Below, piece after piece: positions 44,803 through 55,523 of a stretch of DNA of 64,000 nucleotides. Each line of letters begins with the position of its first letter. Positions within the stretch are counted from its first letter, which is position 1. The position numbers and the translations under genes are program-made. The stretch is from Streptomyces sp. SAJ15 (GTDB taxonomy: Bacteria > Actinomycetota > Actinomycetes > Streptomycetales > Streptomycetaceae): assembly GCF_007595705.1 (NCBI RefSeq), contig NZ_NISY01000014.1:80422-144421 (forward strand), written 5' to 3'. The notes under the pieces are model-generated. The model worked only from the letters and a program-made list of their open reading frames with translations, did not search any database and was not told the DNA's origin.

Positions 44803-45687
44803 TCACTTCACCGAGCCGGCCATCACACCCTGGACGAAGTGGCGCTGGAAGGCGAAGAACACGACCAGCGGCACCACCAGCGAGAGGAACGCGCCCGGCG
44901 CGAGCACCCCGATGTTGCTGCCGAACTGCCGCATCTCCGACTGGAGGGCCACCGTCAGCGGCTGCGACTCGCTGTCCGCGAAGATCAGCGCGACCAGCAT
45001 GTCGTTCCACACCCACAGGAACTGGAAGATGGCCAGGCTGGCGATGGCGGGCTTGCCGAGCGGAAGGACCAGTCGCGAGAAGATCCGCCACTCCCCGCCG
45101 CCGTCCATCCGGGCCGCCTCCAGCATCTCCTTGGGGATCTCCGCGAAGTAGTTGCGGAGCAGGAAGATGGCGAACGGCAGTCCGTAGGCGACGTGGAAGA
45201 GCACCACTCCGGGGATGGAGCCGAAGAGCCCGAGGGCGCCGAACATCTTCGCCACCGGCAGCAGACCGATCTGGATGGGCACCACCAGCATGGCGACCAC
45301 CAGCAGGAAGATCCAGTCGCGGCCGGGGAACTCCAGCCAGGCGAAGGCGTATCCGGCCAGCGCCGCGATCGCCACCACCGCCACCGTGGTGGGGACCGAG
45401 ATCAGCACGGTGTTCCAGAAGGCCGCGGTGATGCCCGAGTTCTCCAGGAGCGCCGTGTAGTTGTCGAACGACAGCTGGCTCGGCGCGCTGAGCGCCTTCC
45501 ACCAGCCGCTGCCGGCGTTCGCCTCCTCGGAGCGCAGCGAGGAGAGGAACAGTCCGGCGACCGGGGTGACCCAGATCAGTCCGATGAGGAGCAGAAACGC
45601 CTGCACCAGACTGTTGTTGAGTCGCCGCACCAGCCGGCTCCCGGGCCGGCCGCGCCGCGGGGCGGCGCCCTGGGTGGTGCTCGTCAT
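44803..45687 (-). CDS. Carbohydrate ABC transporter permease (MalG-like)
   Basis: 294 residues, six membrane helices. The EAA loop that docks the ATPase is EMLEAARMDGGGEWRIFSRL, then VLPLGKPAI. The sequence matches inner-membrane subunits of alpha-glucoside/maltose-type systems (AglG/MalG). The start overlaps the stop of the upstream permease by four bases (ATGA). No ATPase gene is present in the operon, as usual in Streptomyces, where MsiK serves several sugar systems. Confidence 0.93.
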   Translation of the reverse strand: MTSTTQGAAPRRGRPGSRLVRRLNNSLVQAFLLLIGLIWVTPVAGLFLSSLRSEEANAGSGWWKALSAPSQLSFDNYTALLENSGITAAFWNTVLISVPTTVAVVAIAALAGYAFAWLEFPGRDWIFLLVVAMLVVPIQIGLLPVAKMFGALGLFGSIPGVVLFHVAYGLPFAIFLLRNYFAEIPKEMLEAARMDGGGEWRIFSRLVLPLGKPAIASLAIFQFLWVWNDMLVALIFADSESQPLTVALQSEMRQFGSNIGVLAPGAFLSLVVPLVVFFAFQRHFVQGVMAGSVK

Positions 45688-47078
45688 GACTGGCTCCTGC
45701 GGAAACGTCGGATGTTGAGGGCCATGGCGGGGACCACCAGGAGCAGCAGCAGGACGCCGAGGGCGCTGCCGAGGCCCTGGTTGTTGCCGCCGCCGAAGGA
45801 GACCAGCCACATCTGCATGGCCAGGACGTTGGCGTCCTGCTGCACCGGCCCCGGGGCGATGATGTAGACGAGGTCGAAGACCTTCATCACGTTGATCACC
45901 ATGGTCACGAAGACCACACCGAGGACGGGGGCGAGCAGGGGCACGGTGATCTTCCGGAAGATCTGCCACTCGTTGGCGCCGTCCATCCGGGCCGCCTCCA
46001 GGACGTCCCGGGGCATGGCCGCGAGCCCTGCCCCGATGAGGACCATGGCGAAGCCGGTCCAGATCCAGGTGTAGGCGCCGATGATGGCGGGGGTGATCAG
46101 CGCGGGCCCCAGCCAGGCGATGCCCTCGTACGGCGGCGCGAAGTTCTTCGCGGGCAGGTGCACGGCGTAGGAGCCGGACTCCAGACCGTCGAAGCGGTAG
46201 GAACCGTCCGGGCCGGTGGTGGTCGTGGCCACCACCTCGCCCCGGGAGTCGACCGCCTCGACCGCCATCTTCGGCAGCCCGCGCTCGGTCGCGTCCACCG
46301 TGCCGGGCTTGCCGCCGCCGCCGAGGGTGAAGTCGAGGTAGACCACGCCCCCCAGCTGGTCGGCGCCGACGCGGGCCGCGGCCGCCTTGGCGGCGGGTAC
46401 GGCGTCGCCGGGCAGCTCCTTCGGCGGGACGCCCACCAGGCCGAGGTTGACCGTGTGGCCGGGGTTGGTGCGGTCGGCCGTGCGGTACCCGCCGTCCTCG
46501 CTCTTGTCCAGAGCCTTGTCGCCGAGGCGGGCCTTGGCGGTCGGATAGCCGGACACGTCCTCGAAGCTGTCGTGGATGCCGACGGCCACGGCGTTGAGCA
46601 CACCGCGCTCCGGGTCCTGCTCGTAGGCGAGCCGGAAGATGATGCCCGCGGCGAGGAAGGAGATCGCCATCGGCATGAACATCAGCAGCTTGAAGGCGGT
46701 CTTCCAGCGCACCTTCTCGGTGAGCACGGCGAGGATCAGGCCCAGGCCGGTCAGCAGCGCGGGGGCGAAGACGACCCAGATGGCGCTGTTGCGGATGGCC
46801 CGCAGCGTCGCCGGATCCTGGAAGATCTCGCGGTAGTTGTCGGTGCCGACGAAGGTGTCGCCGGACGCGTCGAACAGGCTGCGGATGACCGAGAAGACGA
46901 TCGGGTAGAGGACCAGCGCGCCCAGCAGCAGCAGCGCCGGGAGCAGGAAGACCCCGGCGATGAGCCGCCGCCGCCGGACGGCGCGCCGGGCGGGGGTGGT
47001 GCGGCGGGAGGCCGGCGGGGGGTCGGGCGGGGTGCGGCCCGCCTTCACGGGCCGCACCTCAGAGGTCGTCACAGACAT
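45684..47078 (-). CDS. Carbohydrate ABC transporter permease with beta-sandwich insertion (MalF-like)
   Basis: 464 residues. The N-terminal six-helix permease core is recognised from RRLIAGVFLLPALLLLGALV and the EAA motif VLEAARMDGANEWQIFRKIT. Unusually, residues 153-315 form a large extracytoplasmic insertion; its second half (VVYLDFTLGGGG, AVDSRGEVVATTTTGPDGSY, RFDGLESGSYAVHLP) matches a Cna-B/SdrD-like beta-sandwich. E. coli MalF also has a periplasmic loop that touches its binding protein, so docking is the likely role. It is coupled to the MalG-like gene by ATGA. Confidence 0.9.
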   Translation of the reverse strand: MSVTTSEVRPVKAGRTPPDPPPASRRTTPARRAVRRRRLIAGVFLLPALLLLGALVLYPIVFSVIRSLFDASGDTFVGTDNYREIFQDPATLRAIRNSAIWVVFAPALLTGLGLILAVLTEKVRWKTAFKLLMFMPMAISFLAAGIIFRLAYEQDPERGVLNAVAVGIHDSFEDVSGYPTAKARLGDKALDKSEDGGYRTADRTNPGHTVNLGLVGVPPKELPGDAVPAAKAAAARVGADQLGGVVYLDFTLGGGGKPGTVDATERGLPKMAVEAVDSRGEVVATTTTGPDGSYRFDGLESGSYAVHLPAKNFAPPYEGIAWLGPALITPAIIGAYTWIWTGFAMVLIGAGLAAMPRDVLEAARMDGANEWQIFRKITVPLLAPVLGVVFVTMVINVMKVFDLVYIIAPGPVQQDANVLAMQMWLVSFGGGNNQGLGSALGVLLLLLVVPAMALNIRRFRRSQS

Positions 47079-47095
47079 GGCTAGGGACCTCGGCC

Positions 47096-48430
47096 TTACT
47101 TCCGGTACGCCTTGGCCGCGGCGGCCTCGAGCTTGCGGGCCGTGGCCTCGGGGTCGGACGGGTCGCGCAGGAAGTCCTGCAGCAGCTTCCACTCGCCCGC
47201 ACCCTGGGTGCCGCCGAAGGCCGCGGGGGCCTGGTCGGACATGTCGAACCGCACGGAGTCACCGGCGTCGACCAGCGACTGGGCGGTGGCCCGGGTGGTC
47301 TCGTCCTGGTAGTTGCCCATGTGGACGCTCATGTTGGGGGAGATGAAGCCGCCCGCCTTGGCCCAGATCCCGGCCGCCTCCGCGGAGGCCAGGTACTTCA
47401 CCAGCTCCATCGCGGCCTTCTGGTGCTTTCCGGCCTTGAGTACCACGGCGGCGTCACCACCGCTGACGACCGGCGGCTTGCCCCCGTCGACCGCCGGGAA
47501 GGGGAAGAACTTGGCGTCCTCGCCGACCTTCTTCTTCAGCTGGTCCTTGACCAGGCCGCCGACGAAGTCGCCCTCGTAGACCATGCCCGCCTTGGGGTCC
47601 GGTCCGAAGACCTGCTCCACGGACTCGGGGAAGTCGGTGCGCAGCGCCCCCGCTCCGCCCCCGGCGACCAGGTCCTTGTCACCGAAGAGCTCGCCGAGCG
47701 TGGTGAGCGCCTTGACGACGGTGGGGTCGGTCCACGGGATCTTGTGGGCGGCGAGCTTGTCGTAGTTCTCGGGGCCCGCCTGGGAGAGGTAGACGTTCTC
47801 GAACCAGTCGGTGAGCGGCCAGCCGGCCTCGCCCGCGACGGAGAACGCGGGCACGCCGGAGTCGGACAGGGTCCGGCCCGCCTTCAGCATCGCGTCGTAG
47901 CTCTTGGCGGGCTCGACCCCGGCCTGGGCGAACGCCTCCGGGTTGTACCAGACCGTCGACTTGTGCGAAGCCTTGAAGTACAGGCCGTAGTAGGTGTCGT
48001 CGACCGTGCCGTACTCCTTCCAGACCGGTGCGAAGTTGACGCCGGCGTCGGTGGCGATCTCCTTGGAGAGCGGGACCAGCCAGTCCTTCTCGGCGAACTG
48101 CTGGAGCACGCCGACCTGCGGCACCATCACCACGTCGGGGGCGTTGCCACCCTCGATCTTGCTGCCGATGACGGTGGAGACGTTGTCGCCGGTGGAGACG
48201 AAGGTGACCTTCGCGCCGGTCTTCTCGGTGAAGCCCGCCAGGACCTTCTTGAAGTTCTCCTGCTCCACGCCGGTCCAGACGCCGGCGACGGTGACCGACT
48301 GTCCGGACAGCGCCTTCTTGCCGCCCCCCGAGGAGTCCCCGCCGCCGCAGGCGGTCGCGGTGAGGGCCAGGCCCAGGACGGCCGCGCCGGAGGTGGCGAT
48401 GCGTATGCGTCGTGCCGCGGTGTGTCTCAT
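47096..48430 (-). CDS. Sugar-binding lipoprotein of the ABC transporter
   Basis: 444 residues. The signal peptide ends in the lipobox LTATAC at about residue 28 (GLALTATACGGG), so the protein is anchored in the membrane. It belongs to solute-binding protein family 1 (alpha-glucoside/maltose group): VVMVPQVGVLQQFAEKDWLV, then YGLYFKASHKSTVWYNPEAF and FFPFPAVDG. The ATG after GAAGGGA gives MRHTAARRIRIA. The gene lies between the permease and glucosidase genes on one strand and is co-transcribed with them. Confidence 0.93.
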   Translation of the reverse strand: MRHTAARRIRIATSGAAVLGLALTATACGGGDSSGGGKKALSGQSVTVAGVWTGVEQENFKKVLAGFTEKTGAKVTFVSTGDNVSTVIGSKIEGGNAPDVVMVPQVGVLQQFAEKDWLVPLSKEIATDAGVNFAPVWKEYGTVDDTYYGLYFKASHKSTVWYNPEAFAQAGVEPAKSYDAMLKAGRTLSDSGVPAFSVAGEAGWPLTDWFENVYLSQAGPENYDKLAAHKIPWTDPTVVKALTTLGELFGDKDLVAGGGAGALRTDFPESVEQVFGPDPKAGMVYEGDFVGGLVKDQLKKKVGEDAKFFPFPAVDGGKPPVVSGGDAAVVLKAGKHQKAAMELVKYLASAEAAGIWAKAGGFISPNMSVHMGNYQDETTRATAQSLVDAGDSVRFDMSDQAPAAFGGTQGAGEWKLLQDFLRDPSDPEATARKLEAAAAKAYRK

Positions 48431-48450
48431 GGTGGTTCCCTTCGGTGGGG

Positions 48451-50184
<1,734 letters not shown>

Positions 50185-50239
50185 CTGCCCTGAACCTGTT
50201 CTTGCTTGAGCACACCTGCGGGGCATGCAGTTCGCTGTT

Positions 50240-50249
50240 ATGCATGCAT
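50240..50249. promoter_or_regulatory. AT-rich palindrome upstream of the GH13 operon
   Basis: ATGCATGCAT, a perfect 10-bp palindrome flanked by TTA and GTTAAG. It lies 56 bases upstream of the glucosidase start and may be a regulator site. Confidence 0.4.
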
Positions 50250-50258
50250 GTTAAGTAG
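50250..50258 (-). promoter_or_regulatory. CTACTTAAC element, proximal copy
   Basis: GTTAAGTAG on the + strand is the reverse complement of the element CTACTTAAC found again at 50360. Two copies in opposite orientation bracket the promoter region of the GH13 operon. Confidence 0.4.
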
Positions 50259-50358
50259 GCGTGTCATTTGAGTGTCAACGAAACTGCCGAAAATCACGGC
50301 AGGCTGTCCGAATTTGACGGATTTATGGGTGCGCAAAGCGGCTTGAAGGTCGCCAGGG

Positions 50359-50379
50359 GCTACTTAACAAGTAAGTAGC
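50359..50379. promoter_or_regulatory. Hairpin/operator with 8-bp arms
   Basis: Perfect arms GCTACTTA (50359-50366) and TAAGTAGC (50372-50379) with a 5-base loop. The left arm overlaps the CTACTTAAC element. It lies between the second binding-protein gene stop (50402) and the GH13 start (50184) and could be an operator or a weak terminator. Confidence 0.5.
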
Positions 50380-50401
50380 GAGGGGGGTGGGTGTCGGTCG
50401 A

Positions 50402-51679
50402 TCAGCCGCGGCGGACGACGGCCTGGAGCTCCCGCGTCAGGCGGGCGACGGCCTCACGCGGGCCCTGGCGCCCGATCAGCGCCTGATGGACCACGGCCTG
50501 GGTGGCCAGGCTCACCTGGTCGTAGCGGGCGCTCTTGGGGCGCGGCTTGGCCGTCAACAGGCTCCGCTTGAGCGTCGGCAGGTACGGGAACGTCCGCATG
50601 AGATGTCGATCGTTGTACAAATCCGCCCAAACAGGCGGAAGTGACCCCTTGGTCAGCACCTGGCGCTGAACCTGCTCACTGGTCAGGTAGGCCATCAGCT
50701 CGGTGGCCGACCTCTGGTGCCGCGAGTGCGCGTTCACCGCCAGATTGGAGCCGCCCAGCACGCTGGAGCCGGGCCCGTCGGGCCCGGGTAGCGGCACCGC
50801 GCCGAACTTCCCCGCCACCGCCGACGAGTCGGCGTTGGCCATCGGGTACGCGTACGGCCAGTTCCGCAGGAACAGCAGCTCGCCGTTCTGGAACGCCCGG
50901 CGGGACTCCTCCTCCTTGAAGGTCAGCGCCCGTCGGGGGATCCACCCCTCGCGCACCCCGTCGAGCAGGAAGCCCAGGCCCTCACGGGCGGCGGGGGAGT
51001 CGACGGTGACCCGAGCCCCCTCGTCGCCGAGCATCGTGCCGCCCGCCGACTGCACGGCCTCGACGACGTTCGCGGTCAACCCCTCGTAGGGCAGGAACTG
51101 TCCCGCGTAGCCGTCCAGGCCGTACCGGGGGGCGACGGTCTTCGCCAGTCGCTCCAACTCGGCCCAGGTCTGCGGCGGCCGCTCGCCCTCCCGATCGAGG
51201 ACGTCCTTGCGGTAGTAGAGCAGCCCGGCGTTGGTCACATAGGGGACCGCGTACAACCGCCCCTTGAACGTGGCGGTGTCCACCACCGGGGGCAGCAGCC
51301 GGTCCAGCGGGAACCGCCGACCGTCCACCGGGGCGATCCAGCCCGCGGCCGCGAACTCCGAGGTCCACGCCACGTCGATGTTGAGCACATCGAAGCGGTC
51401 ACTGCCCGATCGCAGTTCGGTCACGAGCTGCGCCCGCACCTCGTCGGCGGCGTCCGGCAGTTCGACCAGCGTCACCTTCTCCCGCGGGTGCCGCTTGTTC
51501 CAGCCGTCGAGCACACCGCGGAGATAGCCGGTGAGGTCGCCGCCGGTCACCAGGGTGAGCGGTCCGCGGCCGTCGGCGGCGCCCGGCTCGCCTCCGGCCC
51601 TCAGGCCCGCGCTCGCATGTCCCGCCAACAACAGGAGGCAGACAAGGAGGGCTGCACCCGCGGCACGCTTCCACCGCAT
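50402..51679 (-). CDS. Second extracellular solute-binding protein (sugar type)
   Basis: 425 residues. Family 1 sugar-binding fold: LTLVTGGDLTGYLRGVLDGW, DRFDVLNIDVAWTSEFAAAG, YAVPYVTNAGLLYYRKDVLD, FLRNWPYAYPMANADS. Similar to trehalose/maltose binding proteins of the ThuE/LpqY type. The N-terminus has a hydrophobic signal (AAGAALLVCLLLLAGHASAG) without a convincing lipobox, so it may be secreted rather than lipid-anchored. It has no permease partner of its own and precedes the sugar operon on the same strand. Confidence 0.9.
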   Translation of the reverse strand: MRWKRAAGAALLVCLLLLAGHASAGLRAGGEPGAADGRGPLTLVTGGDLTGYLRGVLDGWNKRHPREKVTLVELPDAADEVRAQLVTELRSGSDRFDVLNIDVAWTSEFAAAGWIAPVDGRRFPLDRLLPPVVDTATFKGRLYAVPYVTNAGLLYYRKDVLDREGERPPQTWAELERLAKTVAPRYGLDGYAGQFLPYEGLTANVVEAVQSAGGTMLGDEGARVTVDSPAAREGLGFLLDGVREGWIPRRALTFKEEESRRAFQNGELLFLRNWPYAYPMANADSSAVAGKFGAVPLPGPDGPGSSVLGGSNLAVNAHSRHQRSATELMAYLTSEQVQRQVLTKGSLPPVWADLYNDRHLMRTFPYLPTLKRSLLTAKPRPKSARYDQVSLATQAVVHQALIGRQGPREAVARLTRELQAVVRRG

Positions 51680-51847
51680 AGGTTCCTCCTTGCACCGGCG
51701 CAGACGGGACTGGCCCGGCGTCCTGTCCCTGTATACCTGTTAGGCATGCGGGATACTAGATGGTGCAGGAAGATACGAGGGCGATCTGGTTCACACCCGG
51801 ACGAGCTCATATAACGGACAAGTATCGCGGCGGGGAAGAGGGAGAGC

Positions 51848-52354
51848 GTGCGGCTGCCACTCCTGGCACTGTTGGTGAGCGGTCCCGCACATGGCTACGA
51901 ACTCAAGCAGGCTCTTGAGAAGCTCCTGGGCTCCGCGTACCCTCAGCCGAACGTCGGCCAGATCTATGTCACCCTCTCCAGGCTGGAGAAGTCGGGCCTG
52001 ATCGCGGGCGAGGACGTCGAGCAGTCGGACCGACCGAACAAGCGCATCTACCGGATCACCGCGGCGGGACGCGAGGCGGTGGACGCGTGGTTCGAGGAGT
52101 CGACCGCCGAGCCGCGGGTACGGGACGAGTTCTTCATGAAACTCGCCCTCGCCCCGCACACCGGGGCCGCCAACCCGATCACTCTGATCAACAAACAGCG
52201 GCGCCACTACCTCAACACCATGCGCGAGCTGTCGAAGCTCGCGACGACCGAGGACCGGGACAACCGGATCGCTCAACTGCTGATCGAGGGAGCCATGCTG
52301 CACCTGCAGGCGGACCTCGACTGGTTGGAGCGCTGTCAGGAGGAGCTGGAATGA
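51848..52354 (+). CDS. PadR-family transcriptional regulator
   Basis: 168 residues. The N-terminal winged helix LLALLVSGPAHGYELKQALE is the PadR signature, followed by GQIYVTLSRLEKSGLIAGED. The C-terminal helical domain gives dimerisation. PadR regulators often repress adjacent ABC/MFS exporter genes; here the stop overlaps the ABC ATPase start (ATGA), so the regulator and exporter are coupled and probably autoregulated. GTG start at 51848. Confidence 0.93.
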   Translation: MRLPLLALLVSGPAHGYELKQALEKLLGSAYPQPNVGQIYVTLSRLEKSGLIAGEDVEQSDRPNKRIYRITAAGREAVDAWFEESTAEPRVRDEFFMKLALAPHTGAANPITLINKQRRHYLNTMRELSKLATTEDRDNRIAQLLIEGAMLHLQADLDWLERCQEELE

Positions 52355-53112
52355 GCCGGGACGAGCAGTCCGGCGCCATAGTGCGGGCGACGGGTCTGGT
52401 CAAGACCTACCGTCCGGAGGGCGCCGCCCCGGTCCATGCGGTGCGCGGCGTCGACCTGAGCGTCGAGCGCGGCGAGTTCGTCGCCGTCACCGGCCCCTCC
52501 GGCGCGGGCAAGTCCACCCTGCTCCACCTGCTCGGCGGCCTCGACCGGCCCGACAGCGGATCCATCCGGCTCGACGGCCGCCAGGTCGACTCCTTCAGCG
52601 AGGCGCGCTGGGCCATGCTGCGCCGCAGGCACATCGGCATCGTCTTCCAGTTCTTCAACCTGGTCTCCAACCTCACCGTCGCCGACAACGTCGAGCTGCC
52701 CGCGCTGCTGGCCGGGAGCTCCCCGAAGCAGGCCCGGGCGCATCGCGAGGAGCTGCTCGCGGAGCTCGGCCTGGAGGGCAGGGAACACAGCACCCCGGGC
52801 GAGCTCTCCGGCGGCGAGCAGCAGCGCGTCGCCCTGGCCCGCGCCCTGGTCAACAGCCCCAGCCTGCTGCTGGCCGACGAGCCGGCCGGCAGCCTCGACA
52901 GCAAGGGCACCCGGGAGGTGCTCCGGCTGCTCTCCCGCTTCCACCAGCGCGGCCAGACCATCCTGCTGGTCACGCACGACGCCCGGGTCGCCAGCGCCGC
53001 GGACCGGGTGATCAGCTTCTTCGACGGCCGGGTCGCCGACGACGCCGCGCTCGCCGACGACGCCGGCCGCCGCCCGGCCGGTGTGGCCGACGTCCTGCGA
53101 CTCAAGGGCTGA
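52351..53112 (+). CDS. ABC transporter ATP-binding protein (MacB/LolD type)
   Basis: 253 residues. All ABC motifs are complete: Walker A GPSGAGKST, Q-loop FQFFNLVSNLTVADN, signature LSGGEQQRVALARALVNSP, Walker B LLLADEPAGSLDS and the H-loop VTHD. The sequence fits the ATPase partner of FtsX-like permeases. It is coupled to PadR upstream and to the permease gene 7 bases downstream. Confidence 0.95.
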   Translation: MSRDEQSGAIVRATGLVKTYRPEGAAPVHAVRGVDLSVERGEFVAVTGPSGAGKSTLLHLLGGLDRPDSGSIRLDGRQVDSFSEARWAMLRRRHIGIVFQFFNLVSNLTVADNVELPALLAGSSPKQARAHREELLAELGLEGREHSTPGELSGGEQQRVALARALVNSPSLLLADEPAGSLDSKGTREVLRLLSRFHQRGQTILLVTHDARVASAADRVISFFDGRVADDAALADDAGRRPAGVADVLRLKG

Positions 53113-53119
53113 CCGGACC

Positions 53120-55432
53120 GTGCGGGCATCGGCACGGTGGGTGCAGGCCGACCTCAGGGCACATCGCGGCGCGGCCGTCTTCATCGTGCTGGCCAACGTC
53201 GGGATCGCCGTCTCGCTGCTGCTGGCCAGCGCGCTGTTCAGCTATGCGGCGGACCCCTGGCAGCGGGTCTTCACCCAGTCCTCCGGAGCGCACGTGTGGA
53301 TCCACGCGCGGTCCGACGCCCCCGCCGGCACGCTGGCCGACCTGGACGAGGTGAGCGGCGCCTCCGGCCCGTTCCGTACCCTGCGCACCGTCGCCGGCCC
53401 CGAGCGTGGCGGCTCCGGGGTGGCCCTGGAGCTGCGCGCCACGGCCGATCGGCCCGCCACGGCCGGACCGCAGCTCGGCTCCGGCCGCTGGCTGGAGCCG
53501 GGCCGCGACGCGGGCCGTGGCGGCGGGGTCGTCCTGGAGGGCTCCGCGGCCCGCGCGCTGTGGGCCGACCCCGGGGACCTGGTCCGGCTGCGCGGCTTCG
53601 ACCGGCCGCTGCGCGTGGTGGGCGTCGCGAACACCGCCGAGGTGCAGTACCGCGCGGGCGACCGACCGGGGGTGGCCTGGGTGCTGCCCGCCACCCTCGC
53701 CGCCGCCGACGCCGCGGAGGAGCAACGCGGCCAGACCATCGGTCTGCGCCTCGCCGACGCCGGCGACACCGACTACGTGGTGCAACGGGCGGTCACCGGA
53801 CTGGGCGCCGACCGGATCACCGGGGTCTCCACCTGGCGGCAGGCCCGGAGCGAGGCCGGCGGAGACAACCAGCTGCTGGCCCGGCTGCTCGCCCTGTTCG
53901 GCCTCGGCGCGCTGCTCGCCGCCGCGCTGGCCGTGGGCGGCGCCATCAGCAGCCGCGTCCGCGGGCACCTGCGGGACATCTCGGTGCTCAAGGCCATCGG
54001 GTTCACCCCGGGCCAGGTGGTCCGCATGTTCCTGGCCCAGCACCTCGGCCTCGCGCTCGTGGGGGTGGCCACCGGGGCGGTGCTCATCGAGGCCCTCGGC
54101 GCCCGCCTCCCCGGCCGGATCGGGGAGGCGATGGCCGTGTGGCAGCACCACCCCGCGCACACCTGGGCGCCGCTCGCCATCTCCGGCGGCGCGGTGGTCT
54201 TCATCGCCACGGCGACCTGTCTCGCCGCCTGGCGGGCGGGCCGGGTCCCACCGGTGCCGATCGCCCGCGCGGCCGTCGCGCGCAGCCGTCGGATGTCCGG
54301 CACGGCCCGCCGGGCGCTCGGCCTCCGGGTCCCGCCCGCGCTGGTGCTGGGCTGGCGCGGGGCCTTCCACCGTCCGCTGCGCTCCGTCGCCGCGGTGGGC
54401 CGGCTCGCCGTGCCGCTGCTGCTGATCACGGTCGCCCTCGGCACCTGGTCGACCCTGGACCGCTTCACCGCCCACCCCGAGACGGTGGGCCTGCCCGCCG
54501 CGCTGACCGCGCGCTCCGACAGTCTCGACGACGCGCGGCTGCGCGACGTCCTCGCCACCCGCGAGGACGTCACCGCCTTCCCGGGGTCCGAGGTCCAGGC
54601 GCTGGTCCCCGGCCAGACCGGGACGATCACCCTGCGCGGACTGGGCACGGACCGGCAGCCCTACCCGTTCTCGGTGGTCGAGGGGCGGACCGCCCGGGGA
54701 CCGAACGAGGCGGTGGCCGGTCAGGGGCTGTTCGACCTGCTGGACGCCCGCGTCGGCGACTGGGTCCGGATGACGGTCGCCGGGAAGCCGCACGTCCTCC
54801 ACATCGTCGGCCGGACCATCGAGCCGGCCGAGGGCGGCCGGGTGATCTCCACCGGCCTGGACACCCTGCGCGAGGGCGGCGACGCGCTCCGCCCGGACTT
54901 CTACCACCTGGTCCTGGACCACGGCACCGACCCGGCGGTTGTGCGCGACGCCCTGGCCGACGCCTCCGACGGGCGGCTGGAGCTACGGGAGATCGCCAAC
55001 CCCGCCGACCAGCTGCACGGCGTGCGCGGCGTCATCATCGGCCTGATCGCGGTCCTGGTGCTGATCGGGCTGGCCGAGCTGTCGACGACGATCAGCGCCG
55101 GGGCCCGGGAGTACGGGCGCGACCTGCTGGCGCTCAAGGCCATCGGGCTGACCCCGCGTCAGATCACCGCGGTGATCGCCGCGGCCACCGTCTTCGTCGC
55201 CCTGGCCGCCGCCGTGACCGGCACGGTCCTCGGGGTCTTCGCCGCCGAGTGGCTCATCGACCTCCAGGGCCGTTCCAGCGGCATGGGCGCCGGGATCGCC
55301 GAACCGCCCGCCCTCGGCACCCTGCTCCTGGTCGGTGCCGCCGCGCTGGTGGCCGCCGGCGCCGTCTCGGTCCTGCCCGCGGCCCGCACGGCGCGCCGCA
55401 AGATCGCCGACTCGGCCAGCGACGTGCTGTAG
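53120..55432 (+). CDS. FtsX-like ABC transporter permease
   Basis: 770 residues with two FtsX units. The N-terminal helix (IVLANVGIAVSLLLASALFS) is followed by a large extracellular domain, three helices, a second extracellular domain and a final FtsX block (LLALKAIGLTPRQITAVIAA). This double arrangement is that of MacB-like permeases for lipids, peptides or antibiotics. GTG start at 53120. The PadR-ABC-FtsX operon is a typical stress/antibiotic-inducible set. Confidence 0.92.
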   Translation: MRASARWVQADLRAHRGAAVFIVLANVGIAVSLLLASALFSYAADPWQRVFTQSSGAHVWIHARSDAPAGTLADLDEVSGASGPFRTLRTVAGPERGGSGVALELRATADRPATAGPQLGSGRWLEPGRDAGRGGGVVLEGSAARALWADPGDLVRLRGFDRPLRVVGVANTAEVQYRAGDRPGVAWVLPATLAAADAAEEQRGQTIGLRLADAGDTDYVVQRAVTGLGADRITGVSTWRQARSEAGGDNQLLARLLALFGLGALLAAALAVGGAISSRVRGHLRDISVLKAIGFTPGQVVRMFLAQHLGLALVGVATGAVLIEALGARLPGRIGEAMAVWQHHPAHTWAPLAISGGAVVFIATATCLAAWRAGRVPPVPIARAAVARSRRMSGTARRALGLRVPPALVLGWRGAFHRPLRSVAAVGRLAVPLLLITVALGTWSTLDRFTAHPETVGLPAALTARSDSLDDARLRDVLATREDVTAFPGSEVQALVPGQTGTITLRGLGTDRQPYPFSVVEGRTARGPNEAVAGQGLFDLLDARVGDWVRMTVAGKPHVLHIVGRTIEPAEGGRVISTGLDTLREGGDALRPDFYHLVLDHGTDPAVVRDALADASDGRLELREIANPADQLHGVRGVIIGLIAVLVLIGLAELSTTISAGAREYGRDLLALKAIGLTPRQITAVIAAATVFVALAAAVTGTVLGVFAAEWLIDLQGRSSGMGAGIAEPPALGTLLLVGAAALVAAGAVSVLPAARTARRKIADSASDVL

Positions 55433-55468
55433 GTCGCCGCCGGCCGCGGTGTGACCGTGGCCGTCGCA

Positions 55469-55523
55469 CGCCCCGGGCCGGCGGCCGTCGGCTCGCCGTT
55501 CCGCCCCGGGCCCGGCGGCCGTC
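55469..55523. repeat. 21/22-bp direct repeat between FtsX and P450 genes
   Basis: Copies of cgccccgggcc(c)ggcggccgtc at 55469-55489 and 55502-55523, between convergent genes. Confidence 0.65.
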
